Assembly (NCBI GenBank): GCA_965649825.1
Contig: OZ287705.1
Location: 248,001 to 312,000 of the forward strand
Origin: Penicillus capitatus
Lineage: Eukaryota; Chlorophyta
Reading direction: 5' to 3'
DNA: 64,000 nt
The notes beneath the pieces were generated by a model. That model saw only the letters and a program-made list of their open reading frames with translations, made no database searches and was not told the origin of the DNA. Made by a program: the position numbers and the translations under genes. Of the stretch, positions 57,499-64,000 are shown in pieces (positions within the stretch are counted from its first letter, which is position 1; each line of letters begins with the position of its first letter).

Positions 57499-60400
57499 CT
57501 GAGGACAAATAAAACAGAGTGAGCACTCTCCATTCTGCTTCTGCTTGTTGTCGACTTTCACCTCGATGGGATGTGACAGGATGTTGGACTGTGTCCTAGG
57601 CGTTGTCTCATTCTCTTCAACACTCGGCCCTTGCCCTGCTCACACTCTTATCTGCGTTCTTCGTTGGCGGAGATGTACCTAGCGATGATGATGTGTCGGA
57701 CGGGCGTGAGCTGCATAGTTGAGGCAGAGAAGCTCGTCGAGGACGGGTCCATCTTGTCGTTCGTGCTTCGTCTGAACGGCAACGCCGTCTCACGGACGTT
57801 CTGCTTTGCGAAGAGGGACCCCTCCCGCTGGACAGCGCCCATCTGATGGACTTCCTTCCCGATGTCTTCGTATCGAGTGTGAGATTTTCGTTGGCATCCG
57901 GAGACGAAGGACGACTGCCGTTTAGAAGGGACACCCTGCGCGGTCTCAGTCCGCTCGGCGAAAGTCTCCTAACGTTTGCGTTTTCCAATCGATTATTCGC
58001 AGCTAAACGCACACGACAACTGAATACCAACTTCAAGGGACGTGACTTGGAGAGTTCGAGGGATAGAGACTCGAGTGCCTTACCAGTAATGGACGAAATC
58101 TCTGTCATGGCGGTCGTACAGACTCTTCTGCGAGCTCAGACAGAGCGAAAGCACCCAGGTCAACGTTACAGGCGATAAGTCTTGGGCGGTCCAGTGCAAG
58201 ATACCTTCCGCGTTCGTCGAGGAGAAAGAGAGCTTCGGTCTCTGGAGTACGGCGCGCCAAAAAACGATGTGAAGCTGGTCCGCTATACCTTGTCTTCAGA
58301 ACTTCTGCTGCGAGCCTAGAACGCACATTTATACACACACGGACGGTGTGAGAATATCATTTGGATAAAGTGTGTTTTGGAAGAAGCTGCCATATTATTA
58401 CTTCGCTGACGTGTCGGCAAAAAAGAGCCGTTATCTATCCGATCTTCCCCTTTTGATGCTTTTCATCTTCGGACCATCAATACCATCCGTCCTTATGATC
58501 AGAGCTCAGTGAGGCGGATCCGCCAGGTGCGTCTCCTACGGCGAACAGACGTCGTCAAAGTGAACTGTGTTCTTGGAGAGGAATGGCAGGGGCACAGTAA
58601 AGGCCGAGAGTGTTTCTATCTCTCTTGCGCTGGACTGATCGACACGTGGCAACCGAAATCTGTGTCAGCCATCGGCTCTGAGGCAAGAACTGCGTGAATG
58701 TCTGGTTTCGGCCACCCCTTGTTCGTAGACCGACTGACGGAACAAGAGTCCTGCATTGTTCGGCAGTTGCATGGGTGTCTTGTCTGCCTAACCGTTCCCT
58801 CGAAAAATGGAATTCATTATACGTCCTCTGCGTGGACAGGACTACTTACCCTTCCTTCGGCACTCCAGATCCCATGCTTATTCGAGTCGCTGCGCGAGGG
58901 ATGCGTATCAGATGCGTGAGATCGGAGGAGAGCTAGACGGTGGAGGCGAGAACCACTCGCGCCTCTTGCGCAGTGGATCTGGAGTCTTTGAACGCTGTCG
59001 CCGGATGGACAGGAATGCGGTCGATGTCATTTGCTTGGCCGTTTCTCCGAGCCCGCATTCGAGTCTACGAAGAAATGCCCTCTGCGTTGCGTGATGCTGC
59101 AGGCCGTTGCTTCGTCGTCCACTGACTAGAAAAGGAAACCATCCAGTTGCAATCCCCTGGCGAATGAAGAACATCTTAAGGACGAAGCCAAAGAGAAGGG
59201 CCCGTCCTCTTCACTCCATGGTGTTGGATATCGAGATGCCCTCCTGCTGTCAAAGGAATGACATGTGCATTCTGTAACTGGCCCCTTGACTCCATCTTAT
59301 GTCTGACATCCGTCAATGACGCTCTCTTTGTTTTGACGCTTCTGTTTTTGAAGGCGCGTGCACTTCGCAATTGCTGACAAAGACTGACGTGTTTATTGCT
59401 GGTATTGTAAGACTTAAGGAAAGGGCGTCTGCGGAGACGCGCTGCCGTCGAGGTCAGAAAACGAACATCATCGCTGAAGAGTGCAAAGAATGCGACAGCG
59501 GGGCCTTCGAGTGTTCTCCCTCCGAATCTGACCGCATAAGGGATGAAGGCCCAGCGTATGAGAGTCCCACGTCGTTTCGGGCACTCGACGAATCCTTTGC
59601 CGTCGACATTGGAGACCACAATGAGCCTGCAGTGGGAGACAGAGACACTCAGGTGTTCGCTGCTGCTGACGTGCTGCAAGGACGCGGGTCGACGAAACCG
59701 TCTACGGTGAGCTCCCTTTCAGCTTGTCTGATTCATCAGAAACGCGTCCGCAGGACCGCGTGCGACCAGAGAAGGCGAACTACCTTGACGTCTTCTGTCT
59801 GCATTGGAAAAACGGTCACTCTTCGAATCCGATCTCAGTCTCTGCGCAATAATAGCGTTGGGTGATGGAACGTTTCAGAGGACATGATGATCACCGCGAG
59901 CCACATCTGTCGCCCGGCGACCGTGCATAGCACGGCGTCTCCGTCTGCATGCGTCTGAGCGACATCCGCCATGCAAGTTGCCTGACGACTTCTGAGTACT
60001 CCGAGCCACCGGCAAGCAGCCATTCGGTCTCTCTATCTCGTCTAACGGATGCGCTTCTAACAAATAAAATCCAGACCTTACATGATTTCAACCAATGATC
60101 CAAACCTAGTGCAACCGTCCAACGAGAATAAGATCGACAAAACGTAAAAATGCTTCTCAGCTGCACAGCGAGGTAAGAAATCACTTGATGAATTTATGTT
60201 GAAAAATCCACCTGGTCTATGCAATGCTTGCACCCACCCCGTCTTCACGAATCGCAAATGGTAAGGTCAGTGAAAATAATCTCATCCGACATAGACCTCG
60301 ACAGAGCATAGATGAACAATCGCAACACAGTTTCTCTTTTGATGGGGTGTCTGTTGCCGCGAAACCAATGGATTTGCTTCCCGAATTCGATTCTTCGACC

Positions 60401-60850
60401 CTCCTTCCGCATTTAAAAATGCCAAGTCGTGTGGTAACTGTCGCCTTTCAGCATTTCCTTTCGATCGATGCCATCTCTCCAGTCTGGCAACATGCGTTCA
60501 CTTTTTTACAGAATCCCCCATCGTCGAAAAAACTTTAGCAATGAGACCACACCTCTCAATTGAGATGTGTACGGTCTCCGCAAACATGTTGACGAAATCG
60601 GGAAAGCCAGATCCGGTGATTCAGGAATCGGCGATCACATCAGTTTCCCACACAGCTCAAACTTGAATCTCACTCTCAGATTCCCTCACTACGATAACCC
60701 CCACACTTATGCTACCGAACGATGTTCACTTTGTTTTCGATCGCTTAAGATGAAAACACGTGAATGCATCGCACAGCCAAAGGTAAGAAGACGGATATCA
60801 GCTTCGCTGTCGTTTCCATACAGTCTCAGCAACAGTAACAGATTCTTGAA
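57499..60850. other. Unresolved, several candidate exons
   Basis: Protein-like frames on the plus strand include 57780-58178 (a stretch around LPLDSAHLMDFLPDVFVSSVRF) and 58807-59094. On the minus strand 59176-59679 reads CRLIVVSNVDGKGFVEC and IRWAFIPYAVRFGGR. I could not establish starts, junctions or families, so no gene is called; at least one gene here is likely. Confidence 0.3.
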
Positions 60851-61603
60851 TCATGGCAGAACCGAACGTACAGATGCACATCGTTTGGCAGCGTACCGAA
60901 CTCCCATGCAATCGAGAGTCATCGCTTTGTGGTGTTCGTTCTGCTTCAGACGAAAAACTTTTTCGATGGCACTTCGCAAAAGTTGTGGCAAGCGGGCCAT
61001 GATGCCAGATCCTAACCGTCGGCAAAGACCACCTAACATATGCGTCATGCACACGATCGTTTTCCATGAGATCCTGTAGCAGAGCTCAACCACTCGATTC
61101 GATTCTGCCAGGAGGCCAGTAATGATCATATAAAAAATGGTATCGTCGTCCTTTGGTCTTTTGTGCTTTGCTGACGCCTCATTCGCCATTGTCTGGACCT
61201 CTCTCAGATCGAGGACAGCATCCAACTCCCACAGAATTGGCGAAGTCTTGTCGAGATGGATGTCCGCTTCGTAACGAGCTCCATTCGTCCAGTGGATGAA
61301 GTGGACGGACAAAACATCGACCAGAGGGAGACCGAGATGGTTTTCGCTCTCGAAAGAGAGGTGCAGCGTGGCCCAGGCGTTTTCTAGCGAAACGGAAACG
61401 GATTCTTCTCTTGTGTGACGCCGAAATGGGAATACGTATCTATTGTTGATAAAGTGCATCGTACGCCGCAAAAAAGGAACGCGTGGTCTAATGGACTTAA
61501 ACTGCGCACGCAAACGAAATGCTTCTTTTAGGGGTGAAAGGTCAGCGTCCGTCACGGTCGTTGTCCTCTTGCATTGGTAGACCGACTGAACAATGAAGCG
61601 CAT
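60851..61603 (-). CDS. Divergent kinase-less CTD protein (CTD3)
   Basis: 250 residues from the ATG at 61603; an upstream exon is possible. The layout follows the CTD: an N-terminal strand region (MHFINNRYVFPF), VSVSLENAWATLHLSF, PLVDVLSVHFIHW, an ILWELDAVLDL segment, DDTIFYMIITGLL in place of KYVRI.V.V, then VVELCYRISW matching the (I/M)-x-C-(K/R) element, and a basic tail with ARLPQLLRSAIEKVFRLK as in CTD1/CTD2. Similarity is by pattern and order, so homology is probable rather than proven. No kinase motifs. Confidence 0.55.
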   Translation of the reverse strand: MRFIVQSVYQCKRTTTVTDADLSPLKEAFRLRAQFKSIRPRVPFLRRTMHFINNRYVFPFRRHTREESVSVSLENAWATLHLSFESENHLGLPLVDVLSVHFIHWTNGARYEADIHLDKTSPILWELDAVLDLREVQTMANEASAKHKRPKDDDTIFYMIITGLLAESNRVVELCYRISWKTIVCMTHMLGGLCRRLGSGIMARLPQLLRSAIEKVFRLKQNEHHKAMTLDCMGVRYAAKRCASVRSVLP

Positions 61604-62055
61604 TTAGAGCTTTAGGTCACGGAAAGCTTACCGACGCCGCCGAAGCGTCCTCTAATTCTCGCGGCACGGCGCCCTCCATGAATTTTAAGATTCGCAAGCA
61701 GAGTAAATTCGGTTGCTACTGGTCGTGACGAAAGGCTCGACGAAGACGCAATGCAGAATCACTGGCTGTAGACGCACGAAGACCAACGATCATTATCTGC
61801 TTCAAAAATGCATGCTGTCGTGCACGTTGATGTGACGTTAGACGATCTTGACGTACTGTCGAAGGGATCTGGCTGTCATATCGTGACTGCCTAGATTTCT
61901 GAGGGTTCTGTCTTCGAAGGGGCGCTTACACGACGACATGTCATGTCACCTGTGGCATATAAAGACATGACCGTGGACACATGTGGACCCTTTTCTCTGT
62001 AAGCGTGAAAGCTTTCCTTTGACACGTACACGGATGCTATCATTGTTTTGCCGTC

Positions 62056-62319
62056 ATGCAGATGGAGAGAGAAAACAATGCCATGGTCGAAGATACCCAT
62101 CTTTCGCAGCAGGGCTTAGAGTCGAAACGTCACGTCAGTAACATCGCACAGTCGTCAGCCGCTAAAGTACTGCACGCTCCCTTCGTCGTGACGCGAAAAG
62201 ATAAAGCATTTCGATACCGAAAGTCGGATGGAAACCTCAAAAGTCTGCTGTCCACTAAGTCTGCTCTTTCGTCGGAAATTCCTATCAAGTCATCTGCCTC
62301 TTTGCCAATGACCCTATGA
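62056..62319 (+). CDS. Possible small hydrophilic protein (weak)
   Basis: 87 residues from ATG, rich in S and K. A TATAAAG lies 98 nt upstream (61958-61964). No domain, and a minus frame overlaps. Listed because the promoter spacing resembles CTD1. Confidence 0.25.
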   Translation: MQMERENNAMVEDTHLSQQGLESKRHVSNIAQSSAAKVLHAPFVVTRKDKAFRYRKSDGNLKSLLSTKSALSSEIPIKSSASLPMTL

Positions 62320-63012
62320 ACGACGCACGATAGCAAAAATCGATATGAGAGGGACGGTTCGACTCTCACGCATTGGGTGTTCCGCAGAGGCATCCTCGTA
62401 CATCATGCATCCAGACGGAGCGCAGTTTCGTGTCGGCGAATGGCGGCTGGAGATCGGGGGATATACACACAGCGCCTGTCTTTGTTCGTGCACTCCATTT
62501 AAGCCCATCGGATACGACAAAGATCCACTCGTGTGGAGGCGATTGTCCGAGTCGCGGTCGATACAGAGAATATGAGCAGAATAGTGAAGTGCCTTCTGCA
62601 GCGTGGCGCAGCGAGACAAGTATTCCGACGCCGCCACCTCCTGCTACATCCATCATGTCTAGGCATCGTACGAACTGACAGTAAACGTCCTGTACGATAT
62701 AACGTATAGACAAGGAGCCTGCAACCGACAAGTCACACGGACTGCATGGACGTGACGGCCAACGTTCAAGTCACGTCGACGGTCCGTCCACCACACGTCT
62801 GACAAACTTCGCAATGTCGATGAATAACACACGCGCTCCGTCGAGATATCGAAAAGATCCCTGAATGCTTCAAAATCGTGAACCGATCGATCGATCGCCT
62901 CAATCGCGAACCGATTCGGCGACGGTGCTGTCTCCGCAATGCCGAGGACGCAGCGATGCATTGTGGCGTCACCAGACGGACAGCAGTGCTGTGCACCTCT
63001 GAGCGCATCCAT
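62314..63012 (-). other. Probable exons of an unrecognised minus-strand gene
   Basis: Protein-like stretches at about 62960-62830 (FAIEAIDRSVHDFEAFRDLF) and 62620-62350 (HILCIDRDSDNRLHTSGSL, PSGCMMYEDAS). Junctions and start were not determined. Confidence 0.28.
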
Positions 63013-63247
63013 TCCTGTTTTGTAACTGCTGCCTGCTGGATAACGTCATCCTCGGTTCAGTCGCGTACAGACGCACGTTTCTTCATGCTCCCTCCCATGC
63101 CGACGTTGAGCACATCAGATCCCCTTGCCTGAAGATAGTCAGCGCACTGTGTGCACGTGCCTTTCGTCATCGGTAAAGACAAGCAGCACCAGAACACGTG
63201 TCCACACTTCGTATGACGAAAGAACGCGCGTGTGGACGTCGCTTCTT

Positions 63248-63337
63248 CGATGGGTTCCTGTCGCCAAGATTCGTCATGTCGATGCGACTGCCTTGTTCTG
63301 TGTGGGTCACCTGGTGGGAAGGACGCTTATTGTCACA
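63248..63337 (+). repeat. Inverted repeat, left arm
   Basis: About 90 nt that recur in reverse complement at 63528-63615 with a spacer of about 190 nt. The shared core includes TGCCTTGTTCTGTGTGGGTC. Confidence 0.85.
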
Positions 63338-63527
63338 TCAGGAGGGCTTCTTTTTTGTAAAAGGGTCCTTTCTTCTGGCTCTGCGTACAGGTTGACTCAT
63401 ATGCTTAGAAAGTCACCTCACCGCGCGCATACATAATGAACATTCTAAACCATTCAGACACCTTGCTCTGAGCACTTGTCGAGACTTCCGCCGTTTTACG
63501 TTTTGCGTCCGACCCGACTGACGACAG

Positions 63528-63615
63528 TGTGACAACAAGCGTCCTTTCCACCAGGTGACCCACACAGAACAAGGCAGTACAAATGCCATGACAAATCTTG
63601 GCGACAGTTCCATCG
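63528..63615 (-). repeat. Inverted repeat, right arm
   Basis: Reverse-complement partner of 63248-63337. Both arms encode the same short reading (TALFCVGHLV, RTL.VT) away from each other, so this may be a fold-back of a former coding piece. Confidence 0.85.
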
Positions 63616-64000
63616 ACAGGACGCATCGACCGTTTGATTCGTTCCAGACCCTTTACCCGTAAGCTGCCTCTTCGAATCAAGCGTTTTTCCGTACAGCCGA
63701 ACGAAACGTTGTGCTCACGGCACACCGCTTATTGTCTTGTTTTTTGTTTGAGCCCTGCAATCCGCTTCAAATTCTTTTACGCGCCGTCCATATCTGCACC
63801 ACGTCACCGTGCCGTCTTCGTTCACTTTTTCGTCAAAGCTGCTGAACCCATTTTGCCGCCGCCGTTTGACTGGCAACGCCTCGTTTCTGATAGACAAACC
63901 ATTCGATTTCGAAGAGGGCAATGGATTTTGGCATGATACATTGTGGAACTTTGTCTCTTGAGGAAGGGAGTCTCACGAGAGACTCAGCGACCAGAGAGCC

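Noticed and set aside
57648-58338. A gene on either strand between PK6 and CTD3
   Set aside because: Plus and minus frames overlap and are equally plausible by eye, and no junction, start or family could be established.
1-64000. tRNA, rRNA, transposase, reverse transcriptase or CRISPR features
   Set aside because: None was recognised on reading. A tRNAscan or transposon-library search could still find diverged copies.

Overview
The window is nuclear DNA from a eukaryote, most likely a compact-genome microbial eukaryote (a protist). The support is frequent spliceosomal introns of very uniform size. Almost every intron I could place by aligning paralogues is 42-66 nt, typically 48-53 nt, with GT..AG ends and AG|G-like junctions, and the proteins are eukaryotic (kinase-like, MATH, RING, ankyrin, EamA-type transporter, signal peptides with N-glycosylation sequons). 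All three stop codons act as stops. I cannot name the species or phylum. No rRNA, tRNA, CRISPR or recognisable transposon was seen.

Most of the window is expanded gene families. Family 1 is a set of six pseudokinases (PK1 494-2338 -, PK2 5625-7458 -, PK3 9380-11761 +, PK4 29897-32069 +, PK5 43729-45898 +, PK6 55647-57498 -). Each has a kinase-like fold with degraded catalytic motifs followed by the same unrecognised C-terminal domain, called CTD here. Three further genes carry the CTD without a kinase (CTD1 49728-51042 +, CTD2 about 53086-54352 +, CTD3 60851-61603 -). Family 2 is a pair of very large minus-strand genes (21307-27966 and 35161-41722). Once spliced, each reads as six tandem MATH (TRAF-type) modules followed by five RING-type zinc modules, with helical repeats, a lysine-rich 21-residue repeat and six copies of a short basic LRRCKSA-like motif.

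Layout: 0-12 kb holds PK1-PK3 with one or two uncharacterised genes between them. 12-18.6 kb holds a small basic protein, a DMT/EamA transporter, and a small heavily glycosylated secreted protein with a TATA box and a 73-bp tandem repeat just upstream. 18.6-32.5 kb and 32.9-46.5 kb are two head-to-tail copies of one block of about 13.7 kb. Each copy carries a gene-poor stretch, one MATH-RING gene (-) and one pseudokinase (+) arranged head to head. 46-49 kb holds small secreted candidates and an ankyrin gene with about one repeat per exon. 49.6-55 kb holds two tandem copies of a CTD-only gene. 55.6-64 kb holds PK6, CTD3 and poorly resolved sequence ending in an inverted repeat.

Working hypothesis (inference): the divergently paired pseudokinase-CTD and MATH-RING proteins form a signalling or ubiquitin-ligase system resembling the IRAK/RIPK-TRAF pairing of animals, amplified by tandem duplication, with kinase-less CTD proteins as possible adaptors or competitors.
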